From Flavobacteriia bacterium (lineage in GTDB: Bacteria > Bacteroidota > Bacteroidia > Flavobacteriales > Flavobacteriaceae), in contig QNYL01000158.1 in assembly GCA_003973375.1 (NCBI GenBank), positions 1 through 6,378 of the forward strand: 6,378 nt of DNA, in the 5' to 3' direction. This document shows positions 1 to 6,378 of this stretch, piece after piece; position 1 is the stretch's first letter; every line of letters starts with the position of its first letter. Made by a program: the position numbers and the translations under genes. The notes under the pieces are model-generated. The model was given only the letters and a program-made list of their open reading frames with translations. It did no database searches and was not told the origin of the DNA.

Positions 1-672
1 GGCACCTTCAATAATCCCCGGTATATCTGCAATCACAAAGGATTGAAAATCGCGGTATTTTACAATTCCCAGGTTGGGTTTCAGAGTAGTAAAGGCGTAA
101 TCGGCAATTTTAGGTTTCGCTGAGGTGATTACAGAGAGCAGGGTGGATTTACCTGCATTTGGGAATCCAACCAGCCCTACATCAGCCAGTAATTTTAATT
201 CGAGCTGGAACCAGCCTTCCTGACCGTCTATTCCCGGTTGAGAATAGCGTGGGGTTTGATTTGTAGCCGTTTTGAAATGCCAGTTTCCTCTGCCGCCCAT
301 TCCTCCTTCAACCAGGATTATCTCTTCCTTATCCTGTGTGATCTCGAAAAGGACCTCCTGAGTTTCACCATCTCTTACTATAGTTCCCAGCGGTACATCA
401 ATATATACATCTTCTCCGTCTTTTCCTGTACTTCTGTTCTTGCTTCCTGCACCACCGTGTTCCGCCTTAAAATGTTTTTTGAACTTTAAATGAAAGAGGG
501 TCCACATATTCTTATCCCCTCTGAGGATCACATGACCGCCACGACCTCCGTCACCACCATCGGGTCCTCCTTTTGGAACATATTTCTCCCTGTGAAGATG
601 TGCTGAACCGCTGCCGCCTTTTCCGGAGGCTGCCCAGATCTTTATATAATCAACAAAATTACCCTCGGTCAT
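1..672 (-). CDS. obg: Obg family GTPase, N-terminal 224 residues (3' end outside window)
   Basis: Obg/CgtA is a P-loop GTPase that associates with the large ribosomal subunit, acts in its late assembly and is linked to growth and stringent control. I translated this frame by hand: it is open from the ATG at 672 to the window edge. Residues 1-160 form the glycine-rich Obg fold, with the hallmark [19 protein letters not shown] at about 28-46 and [10 protein letters not shown] at about 138-147. The G domain follows: G1 P-loop GFPNAGKST (169-177), switch I with [11 protein letters not shown] (192-202) and G3 DIPG (216-219), followed by IIEGA at the edge. The G4 and G5 motifs and the C-terminal domain lie beyond the window, so integrity of the 3' half is unknown. 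The start MTEGNFVDY fits flavobacterial homologues. It lies 49 bp downstream of adk with no convincing terminator or TAnnTTTG box between, so it is probably the third gene of an hpt-adk-obg operon. Confidence 0.97.
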   Translation of the reverse strand, partial: MTEGNFVDYIKIWAASGKGGSGSAHLHREKYVPKGGPDGGDGGRGGHVILRGDKNMWTLFHLKFKKHFKAEHGGAGSKNRSTGKDGEDVYIDVPLGTIVRDGETQEVLFEITQDKEEIILVEGGMGGRGNWHFKTATNQTPRYSQPGIDGQEGWFQLELKLLADVGLVGFPNAGKSTLLSVITSAKPKIADYAFTTLKPNLGIVKYRDFQSFVIADIPGIIEGA

Positions 673-721
673 TTTAAGGATTTAAGAGGTTAAGATATTT
701 ACAGAAAGAATTGTTTATTCT

Positions 722-1294
722 TTACATGATTTCAATTGCATTTCGTAATCTTTGAGTAATATCCTGAATAGAACCTACACCGTTAACGCCAAAATATTTA
801 TTTTGCTTACGATAATAATCTTTAACAATTTCTGTCTTGTTAAGGTATTCTCTAAGACGTCTTCTTATTTTATCTTCGTTTTGATCATCAACCCTTTCGC
901 TGGTTAATCCACGGTTGAGCAAACGGTTTACAAGCATATCTTCAGGCACTACAATAGAAACAAGTCCGTCTATGCTATCATTTCTTTTCTTCATAAATTC
1001 ATCCAGTGCTTTTGCCTGTGCAACAGTTCTGGGAAACCCATCGAGAATAAACCCGTTGGCGTTGGGATATTTCTCAACTTCATGTTCCAGCATTTCAATG
1101 GTCACATCATCCGGTACAAGGTGACCTTTATCCATATAGGATTGTGCCAGTTTTCCAAGTTCCGTTTTATTTTTAATGTGTTCACGGAAAATATCTCCTG
1201 TTGAAATATGAATCAGATCATATATATCTTTTAAGATTGTTGCCTGAGTGCCTTTACCTGCGCCGGGAGGGCCGAAGATTAAAATGTTTTTCAT
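722..1294 (-). CDS. adk: Adenylate kinase (short, zinc-free LID form)
   Basis: Adenylate kinase interconverts ATP + AMP and 2 ADP in the cytoplasm. The 190-residue protein begins almost at the P-loop, GPPGAGKGT (8-16). The AMP-binding region follows, with STGDIFR (31-37) and the signature DGFPRT (85-90). The LID region is the short form: R128, then TSERVDD (131-137) and an arginine cluster R144-R146, with no cysteines, so no structural zinc site. The length is usual for bacteroidotal Adk, shorter than the roughly 214-residue proteobacterial type. The start is well fixed: the codons upstream are in frame back to the hpt stop, with no other ATG in the 18-bp gap. That spacing implies cotranscription with hpt, and possibly translational coupling. 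There is no Shine-Dalgarno sequence; the leader is A-rich. One small oddity is TSER where I recall TSGR in most short-LID relatives. Confidence 0.97.
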   Translation of the reverse strand: MKNILIFGPPGAGKGTQATILKDIYDLIHISTGDIFREHIKNKTELGKLAQSYMDKGHLVPDDVTIEMLEHEVEKYPNANGFILDGFPRTVAQAKALDEFMKKRNDSIDGLVSIVVPEDMLVNRLLNRGLTSERVDDQNEDKIRRRLREYLNKTEIVKDYYRKQNKYFGVNGVGSIQDITQRLRNAIEIM

Positions 1295-1312
1295 CGTATT
1301 ATTTGTTTGAGT

Positions 1313-1855
1313 TTAGTTTTTCTTTAGTTGATATACATCAGGTAGATTTCTGCCCAGTCCGTCATAATCCAGTCCGTAACCTACAATAAATCTGTCTTCA
1401 ACGGGGATACCGATATAATCAATAGGAAGATCTTTTTTAAAAATATCGGGTTTAAAGAACAGAGTAGCGATCTTAAGTTGTTTCACCTCTTGTTCTCTGA
1501 AGATCTCATAGATCTCAGCAAGTGTGTTCCCTGTATCAATAATATCTTCCAGAATTACTACGGTCTTTCCTTTAAGGTCTTCATTAACCCCTACAAGTTG
1601 TTTGATCTTTCCGGTGCTGCCGGTTCCCTGATAGGAGGCAAGTTTAACAAAGGATAAATGACAGTCTTTTTTGTATTCTCTTACAAAATCGGCTACAAAC
1701 ATAAAAGAACCATTTAGAATCCCGATAAAAACAGGGGTTTCCCCATCGTCCATATCTTCCATTACCTGTGTAGCGAGATTAGCTATAGCCTTCTTAATAA
1801 TATCTTTTGATATAAATATCTGAAATTGTTTATCGTGAAGCTGAACTGTTTTCAT
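1313..1855 (-). CDS. hpt: Hypoxanthine(-guanine) phosphoribosyltransferase
   Basis: This cytoplasmic salvage enzyme converts hypoxanthine, and probably guanine, plus PRPP into IMP or GMP and pyrophosphate. The 180-residue length is typical of bacterial Hpt. The PRPP-binding motif VVILEDIIDTGNTL spans 99-112, with the acidic pair E103-D104 and D107 in the catalytic-base position. The pyrophosphate-loop region is ILNGSFMF (46-53). Purine-site residues align with human HPRT: K135 in LFFKP, F156 (ring stacking), D163 in GYGLDYDGLGRN, and R169 near the pyrophosphate. The flexible-loop region has SYQGTGSTG (74-82). An in-frame stop lies eight codons upstream and no other ATG intervenes, which fixes the start. 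It is the first gene of the probable hpt-adk-obg unit, with a TAAATTTG promoter box 24 bp upstream. Specificity between hypoxanthine and guanine, versus the closely related xanthine enzymes, cannot be settled from sequence alone, but the motifs fit Hpt. Confidence 0.96.
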   Translation of the reverse strand: MKTVQLHDKQFQIFISKDIIKKAIANLATQVMEDMDDGETPVFIGILNGSFMFVADFVREYKKDCHLSFVKLASYQGTGSTGKIKQLVGVNEDLKGKTVVILEDIIDTGNTLAEIYEIFREQEVKQLKIATLFFKPDIFKKDLPIDYIGIPVEDRFIVGYGLDYDGLGRNLPDVYQLKKN

Positions 1856-1879
1856 TTTGAGTAAATGTGTTGAATGTTA

Positions 1880-1887
1880 CAAATTTA
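1880..1887 (-). promoter_or_regulatory. Candidate -7 promoter box for hpt (TAAATTTG)
   Basis: On the minus strand TAAATTTG matches the Bacteroidota -7 consensus TAnnTTTG exactly. It ends 24 bp before the hpt ATG, which would give a short leader of roughly 15-20 nt. A TTG that could serve as the -33 element lies at 1905-1903, but its spacer is only 15 bp, shorter than the roughly 17-23 bp usual for the group, so the upstream element is doubtful. That TTG falls inside the secDF terminator stem. Confidence 0.6.
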
Positions 1888-1901
1888 GTGTTTTTAAATA
1901 A

Positions 1902-1940
1902 ACAAAACCTTTTCAGTATTAAAAACTAAAAAGGTTTTGT
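1902..1940 (-). terminator. Rho-independent terminator of secDF
   Basis: There is a perfect 12-bp inverted repeat: 1902-1913 (ACAAAACCTTTT) pairs with 1929-1940 (AAAAGGTTTTGT). Inside the 15-nt loop a further 3 bp can pair (1915-1917 with 1925-1927) past one mismatch. On the minus strand the hairpin starts 27 nt after the secDF stop codon, and its 3' arm runs directly into TTATTT, so the transcript would end in a U-rich tract. The stem has only three G-C pairs, which is weak in GC terms but long. On the plus strand the hairpin is followed by A residues and would not terminate. Confidence 0.82.
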
Positions 1941-1967
1941 AAAAAAAGTTATAAACAGTATAGTCTG

Positions 1968-4946
1968 TTATTTTAACGACTTTGTTTTTGATCTCATTAA
2001 GGTATCGTACATTACAGGAGTTGCAATGAACAGTGATGAATAAGTACCTACAACAACCCCTACCATCAGTGCAAACATAAATCCTTTAATGGAATCTCCT
2101 CCAAACAGGAAAATCGCAAGCAGTACGATAAAAGTAGTTACCGAGGTATTAATGGTTCTTCCCAAAGTACTGTCGAGGGCCTTGTTTACGATATCATTAA
2201 TTGGCCATGAAGCTGTATGCTTGTGAGCAAATTCCCTGATCCTGTCAAAGATAACCACGGTATCGTTCAATGAGTAACCTACCACGGTCAGTATCGCTGC
2301 AATAAACGACTGGTCGATCTCCATATCAAATGGAAGGAATTTATAAAGCAATGAGAATACGGCTAAAACAACAAGTACATCGTGGAATACGGCAATTACA
2401 GCACCCAAACTGTACTGCCATTTTTTAAATCGCATCAGGATGTACAGGAATACAACGATCAATGAACCCAGAATAGCCCAGATCGCAGCCTGTTTGATGT
2501 CATCGGCAATGGTTGGTCCAACCTTGATATATTGCATGATACCCACATTCATTTGATTATCGGCTCCTTTAAACTGATCATAAGTAATATTCTCAGGAAG
2601 GAAAGCGTGTAATCCTTTGTAAAGTAAATGCTGGATATCATCATCAACGTTCAGTCCGTTGTCATCGATTTTATATTTTGTTGTAATCTTTAACTGATTG
2701 GCATTACCGAATGTTTTTACTTCAGGTAAACTGCCAAAAACATCTTTCAGATCTGAAGCAACTTTTGGTGCACTAACGGCTTTGTCAAATCTTACAGTAT
2801 AGGTTCTACCTCCTGTAAAGTCAACACCGTAGTTTAATCCGTTGGTCATTAATGAAATCAGTCCAATTAAAATAACAGTTCCGGATACCATATAACCAAT
2901 TCTTCTCTTTTTCAGGAAATCGATAGTGATATTCTTAAACCAGTTTTTAGTGATGGAAGTATTAAAGGTTAATTTATTTCCTTTTTTAAGATACCAGTCT
3001 ATTAATAAACGGGTAATAAAAATGGCAGAGAACAATGAGGTAATAATACCGATCATCAGAGTAGTGGCAAATCCTTTTACAGGTCCTGTACCGAAAATAT
3101 ACAAGATGATTCCGGTAAGTAAAGTGGTGATGTTCGCATCGAGAATAGAGGATAAGGCACCGCCAAATCCATCATTAACAGCTTCCTTCAGTCCTTTGCC
3201 TTTATCGAGTTCTTCCTTAATCCGTTCATAGATCAGTACGTTTGCATCAACCGACATACCGATGGTTAAAACGATACCGGCAATACCGGGCAGTGTTAAC
3301 ACGGCACCAAAGGCAGCCAGGGTTCCAAAAATAAATACAATATTGGCAGCCAAGGCAATATCGGAGAAGATTCCTGCTTTGCCGTAGTAGAACATCATCC
3401 ATGCCAATACAACCAGTAAGGCAATACCAAATGAAATGGTACCACTGTTAATAGCTTCCTGGCCCAAAGAAGGTCCAACTACATCCGACTGGATAATTCT
3501 TGCTGCAGCAGGTAATTTACCCGATTTCAAAGCATTGGCTAAATCCTGGGCTTCCTCAATGGTGAATTGGCCGGAAATAGAGCTTCTTCCTCTGGTAATG
3601 GCATCATTTATTCTTGGAGCAGAATAGACGTAATCATCTAAAACAACAGCCACAAATTTTCCTACATTAGCCGTAGTTATTTTTGCCCATTGTTTTGTCC
3701 CCTTTGAGTTCATGCTCATACTCACTTCCGGATTTGCACCCAGCTGATCAAATACCTGAGATGCATCCGAGATCACATCTCCCTCTATAGGGGCGGCATC
3801 TTCACGGTTGGATTTGATCGCATAAAGATTGATCACATCCGTGTCTTTAATAGGCTTGGCATCCCAAAGGAATTTGGCATATTTCATATCGGCAGGCAAC
3901 AGGTTGCGCACTTCTTTCATAGAAAGATACTGATTAACCATTGCGGTATCTCTTACCCGGGCTGATCCTACAACAGAGCTGATCTGTTGCTGAGACTGCG
4001 GGATGTTTGGTGAAAATACAGAGAATAAAGGATTGGTTTTTTTAACATCCACAGAGTCTTTTACCTCTCCCAGCAGATCGTCAATTTCCTTGTCTTTACT
4101 AATGCTGTCTTTACTTGCCTTTGTTTCGTCGGTTTTCAGGATTTTGGCCAGTGTTCTATTGGCATTGATAAAGAACTGTGCCATTTCCTGATTGTCATAA
4201 ACTTCCCAGAATTGCAGTTCGGCAGTGCTTTGTAATAATTTACGAACACGGTCGATATCTTTTGCACCGGGTAATTCGATAAGGATTCTTCCAGATTCAC
4301 CAATTCTCTGGATGTTTGGTTGTGTTACCCCAAAGCGGTCAATACGATTACGTAACACCTCAAAAGCAGTATTGATTGAGCCTTTAACCTCTTCAGAAAG
4401 GATTGGAATCACTTCATCATCGGTCATTTTAAAGTTGATCTTATCCTTTAAGGATTTATTTCCGAAAATAGAAGGATCACTTAATTTTACATTGCCTTTG
4501 CTTATTTCTTTAAAAGAATCAAAAAACAACTGCAGATATTCTTTATCACTTTCTTTTTCTTTCTTGGTTGCCAGGTCTAAAGCCTGATTGAATACCGGAT
4601 TTTTTGAGTGATTGGATAAACCCATCAAAATATCTCTTACAGATACTTCTAAAATGGCATTGATACCTCCTTTAAGGTCCAGACCAAGATTGATCTCTTT
4701 ATCCTTTAAATCATTGTAAGTGAATTCGGTAAAACCTAAGTTTAAAACCGGTACATTAGCAACCGAATCTAAGTATTGTTTTTCAAGAGCGGCTAACTTA
4801 TCAATATCATTTGATGTAGCTTTAGACTCAGCATAATTCACGGCATCTTTCTCAACATTTTTTGCAAAATATGTAAATGATAGCTGGTATAGACTAACTA
4901 ACAAAAATAAAATTGCAAACGTTCTAATAAGTCCCTTGTTTTGCAT
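1968..4946 (-). CDS. secDF: SecDF fusion, Sec translocon accessory protein
   Basis: SecDF sits in the inner membrane beside SecYEG and uses the proton gradient to help pull exported proteins to the periplasmic side. This is the fused form, 992 residues. The SecD half has TM1 (about 7-26), the motif INLGLDLKGG (85-94), a large periplasmic region with GVTQPNIQRIG (206-216) and GRILIELPGAKD (219-230), then TM2-6 (about 502-521, 527-548, 551-572, 600-620, 627-650). The SecF half starts near 670, with a TM at about 684-701, GLNYGVDFTGG (703-713), a second periplasmic domain, and five TMs (about 820-839, 846-868, 879-900, 932-949, 952-978). The conserved membrane acidic residues of the family are present: D567 in GMSVDANVLIYERI and D895 in VVGYSLNDTVVIFDRI; R930 lies in LGRTINTS. 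A charged, lineage-type insertion occupies about 250-390. An in-frame stop two codons upstream of the ATG fixes the start. It appears monocistronic, with its own promoter box and terminator. Confidence 0.98.
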   Translation of the reverse strand: MQNKGLIRTFAILFLLVSLYQLSFTYFAKNVEKDAVNYAESKATSNDIDKLAALEKQYLDSVANVPVLNLGFTEFTYNDLKDKEINLGLDLKGGINAILEVSVRDILMGLSNHSKNPVFNQALDLATKKEKESDKEYLQLFFDSFKEISKGNVKLSDPSIFGNKSLKDKINFKMTDDEVIPILSEEVKGSINTAFEVLRNRIDRFGVTQPNIQRIGESGRILIELPGAKDIDRVRKLLQSTAELQFWEVYDNQEMAQFFINANRTLAKILKTDETKASKDSISKDKEIDDLLGEVKDSVDVKKTNPLFSVFSPNIPQSQQQISSVVGSARVRDTAMVNQYLSMKEVRNLLPADMKYAKFLWDAKPIKDTDVINLYAIKSNREDAAPIEGDVISDASQVFDQLGANPEVSMSMNSKGTKQWAKITTANVGKFVAVVLDDYVYSAPRINDAITRGRSSISGQFTIEEAQDLANALKSGKLPAAARIIQSDVVGPSLGQEAINSGTISFGIALLVVLAWMMFYYGKAGIFSDIALAANIVFIFGTLAAFGAVLTLPGIAGIVLTIGMSVDANVLIYERIKEELDKGKGLKEAVNDGFGGALSSILDANITTLLTGIILYIFGTGPVKGFATTLMIGIITSLFSAIFITRLLIDWYLKKGNKLTFNTSITKNWFKNITIDFLKKRRIGYMVSGTVILIGLISLMTNGLNYGVDFTGGRTYTVRFDKAVSAPKVASDLKDVFGSLPEVKTFGNANQLKITTKYKIDDNGLNVDDDIQHLLYKGLHAFLPENITYDQFKGADNQMNVGIMQYIKVGPTIADDIKQAAIWAILGSLIVVFLYILMRFKKWQYSLGAVIAVFHDVLVVLAVFSLLYKFLPFDMEIDQSFIAAILTVVGYSLNDTVVIFDRIREFAHKHTASWPINDIVNKALDSTLGRTINTSVTTFIVLLAIFLFGGDSIKGFMFALMVGVVVGTYSSLFIATPVMYDTLMRSKTKSLK

Positions 4947-4990
4947 TATTTATCAATTTTTAAATAAAATATAATTTTGTAATAAACGCG

Positions 4991-4998
4991 CAAATATA
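4991..4998 (-). promoter_or_regulatory. Candidate -7 promoter box for secDF (TATATTTG)
   Basis: On the minus strand TATATTTG matches the Bacteroidota TAnnTTTG box exactly. It lies 44 bp before the secDF ATG, which would give an A+T-rich leader of about 35-40 nt without a Shine-Dalgarno sequence. I see no TTG at the usual -33 distance. In A+T-rich DNA an isolated match can occur by chance, so its position in a divergent intergenic region is the main support. Confidence 0.55.
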
Positions 4999-5079
4999 CT
5001 CAATTAATTTAGCTTTTAAAGAAAATCTTGATGATTATTTGAATCTCACAGCATTAACCAAAAATTCTTAATTTTTAAG

Positions 5080-5087
5080 TATTTTTG
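5080..5087 (+). promoter_or_regulatory. Candidate -7 promoter box for fhs (TATTTTTG)
   Basis: TATTTTTG on the plus strand matches TAnnTTTG and ends 22 bp before the fhs ATG, implying a leader of roughly 15 nt. No clear -33 TTG lies 17-23 bp upstream. The box is flanked by an A+T-only inverted repeat (5071-5078 and 5094-5101) of doubtful meaning. Because the surroundings are very A+T-rich, the match alone is moderate evidence. Confidence 0.5.
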
Positions 5088-5109
5088 TAAAATTTAAAAA
5101 TCAGAAAAT

Positions 5110-6378
5110 ATGGAACATTTAACAGATATTGAAATAGCTCAGAATACGAAAATGGCCTTGATAAAGGATATTGCCAAAAAGTTGGGAATAGATGAGGATG
5201 ATTTCGAACTTTACGGAAAATATAAGGCCAAATTACCTTTACATCTTATTGATGATAAAAAGATAAAACAGAATAACCTTATTCTGGTAACAGCATTAAC
5301 CCCAACTCCGGCGGGGGAGGGAAAAACAACTGTATCCATAGGTCTTACAGATGGGCTAAATAAAATAGGAAAAAAAGCAACTGTTGTGCTTCGGGAACCT
5401 TCTTTAGGTCCTGTATTTGGTGTTAAAGGGGGCGCTGCCGGTGGAGGCTATTCACAGGTAGTTCCGATGGAAGATATCAACCTTCATTTTACAGGAGATT
5501 TTAATGCAATTGAGAAAGCCAATAACTTACTTTCTGCACTAATCGATAATAATTTGCAGTCCAGAGTAGATAATCTAAACCTCGATCCGAGAAATATTCT
5601 TTGGAAAAGGGTAATCGATATGAACGACCGTGCACTTCGTCAGATCGTTATAGGCCTGGGAGGTACCACCAACGGTATTCCGAGAGAAGATGGTTTTAAT
5701 ATTACTCCTGCCTCTGAAGTAATGGCTATTTTATGTATGGCTACTGATTTTGAAGATCTGAGAAAACGCCTTGGTAATATTTTTGTTGGATTTACTTTTG
5801 ATAAAAAGCCGGTCTTTGCAAGAGATCTTCACGCAGAAGATGCTATGGCTATTTTGTTAAAAGATGCGATCAAACCTAATCTGGTTCAAACCCTGGAAAA
5901 GAATCCTGCCATTATTCACGGTGGTCCTTTTGCCAATATTGCACAAGGAACCAATACGATCCTGGCAACTAAGATGGGATTGTCCTTATCAGAATACGTA
6001 GTCACGGAAGCCGGATTTGGTGCTGATCTTGGCGCCGAGAAATTCCTCGATATCAAATGCGTATCCGCTGATCTGAATCCGAAGGCAGTTGTGCTTGTGG
6101 CAACGATCAGAGCTTTGCGTCATCATGGAGGAGCCAGAAAAGAAGAATTGAATATACCCAATGTGACTTATGTTAAAAAAGGATTTGCAAATCTTGAGAA
6201 GCATATTGAAAATATAAGAAAATTCAATATTGAACCTGTTGTAGCTATCAATGCTTTTGCAGATGACAGAAAAGATGAGATACAGAAAGTTAAGGATCTT
6301 TGTAGTGAAATGGGAGTTCATGCCATTCTTTCGGAAGGATGGGCCAAGGGAGGTGACGGAACGCTGGAGCTTGCTGAA
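5110..6378 (+). CDS. fhs: Formate-tetrahydrofolate ligase, N-terminal 423 residues (3' end outside window)
   Basis: This cytoplasmic enzyme joins formate to tetrahydrofolate with ATP hydrolysis, giving 10-formyl-THF for purine synthesis, Met-tRNA formylation and one-carbon exchange. The frame stays open from the ATG at 5110 to the window edge, 423 of about 555 expected residues. Visible motifs are the ATP-binding loop [11 protein letters not shown] (64-74), [15 protein letters not shown] (94-108), family signature [11 protein letters not shown] (104-114), [12 protein letters not shown] (119-130), MNDRALR (171-177), [14 protein letters not shown] (269-282), [14 protein letters not shown] (299-312) and the second signature [12 protein letters not shown] (330-341). 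A TAA lies in frame 15 bp upstream, so this is the first possible ATG; a second Met at residue 15 would cut into the conserved N-terminus. There is no Shine-Dalgarno sequence. Asn occupies positions 132 and 148, where I recall His in the Moorella and Clostridium enzymes. It is monofunctional in the part seen. It is divergent from secDF, with no functional link obvious. Confidence 0.97.
   Translation, partial: MEHLTDIEIAQNTKMALIKDIAKKLGIDEDDFELYGKYKAKLPLHLIDDKKIKQNNLILVTALTPTPAGEGKTTVSIGLTDGLNKIGKKATVVLREPSLGPVFGVKGGAAGGGYSQVVPMEDINLHFTGDFNAIEKANNLLSALIDNNLQSRVDNLNLDPRNILWKRVIDMNDRALRQIVIGLGGTTNGIPREDGFNITPASEVMAILCMATDFEDLRKRLGNIFVGFTFDKKPVFARDLHAEDAMAILLKDAIKPNLVQTLEKNPAIIHGGPFANIAQGTNTILATKMGLSLSEYVVTEAGFGADLGAEKFLDIKCVSADLNPKAVVLVATIRALRHHGGARKEELNIPNVTYVKKGFANLEKHIENIRKFNIEPVVAINAFADDRKDEIQKVKDLCSEMGVHAILSEGWAKGGDGTLELAE

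Noticed and set aside
238..489. 83-codon open frame on the plus strand opposite obg
   Set aside because: Antisense to a conserved Obg domain; its translation matches no family I recognise and no promoter was seen.
705..723. 7-bp inverted repeat AAAGAAT/ATTCTTT with a 5-nt loop overlapping the adk stop codon
   Set aside because: Only one G-C pair per stem and no T-tract after it on the minus strand; too weak to call a terminator between adk and obg.
1954..1969. 5-bp inverted repeat AACAG/CTGTT overlapping the secDF stop codon
   Set aside because: Short and A+T-rich; expected by chance. The adjacent 12-bp hairpin is the better terminator.
2926..4587. Several plus-strand open frames of 62-120 codons opposite secDF
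   Set aside because: All are nested antisense to the well-conserved SecDF frame and show no domain or promoter.
5071..5101. 8-bp inverted repeat ATTTTTAA/TTAAAAAT around the fhs -7 box, considered as an operator
   Set aside because: Composed only of A and T in a very A+T-rich gap, so a chance match is likely; no known operator pattern recognised.
4947..5109. Riboswitch or folate-responsive leader upstream of fhs (such as a THF element)
   Set aside because: The leader after the likely start site is only about 15 nt and A+T-only in large part; there is no room for a structured aptamer.
5989..6321. 110-codon open frame on the minus strand opposite fhs
   Set aside because: It lies wholly within the conserved fhs coding frame; its translation is Phe/Ile/Ser-rich with no recognisable motif, and no promoter was seen. 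It is an antisense shadow.

Overview
This window looks like ordinary chromosomal housekeeping DNA from a member of the phylum Bacteroidota, most likely class Flavobacteriia. The signs are: SecD and SecF fused into one 992-residue protein; the gene order hpt-adk-obg; an Obg protein opening with [10 protein letters not shown]+T-rich leaders without clear Shine-Dalgarno sequences; and copies of the Bacteroidota -7 promoter box TAnnTTTG upstream of three genes. The assignment rests on remembered family sequences, not on a database search.

Layout. On the minus strand, read right to left: secDF (1968-4946), a hairpin terminator (1902-1940), then hpt (1313-1855), adk (722-1294) and obg (1-672, running off the left edge). 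On the plus strand, fhs (from 5110, running off the right edge) is divergent from secDF. The 163-bp gap between secDF and fhs (4947-5109) carries one candidate -7 box facing each way. No gap exceeds 300 bp, so nothing large is left unannotated.

Function. hpt, adk and obg are closely spaced (18 and 49 bp) and probably cotranscribed. They share a purine-nucleotide theme: hypoxanthine/guanine salvage with PRPP, AMP/ADP/ATP balance, and a ribosome-assembly GTPase. secDF supplies the proton-driven accessory motor of the Sec translocon. fhs charges tetrahydrofolate with formate at the cost of ATP, feeding 10-formyl-THF into purine synthesis and Met-tRNA formylation.

I found no mobile element, CRISPR array, tRNA, rRNA, riboswitch or defence-like gene, and nothing that supports an undescribed system. 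The points worth a second look are modest: the overlap of the secDF terminator with the hpt promoter region, the divergent secDF/fhs promoters, a lineage-type insertion in the SecD periplasmic region, and a few substitutions in conserved motifs of Fhs and Adk.
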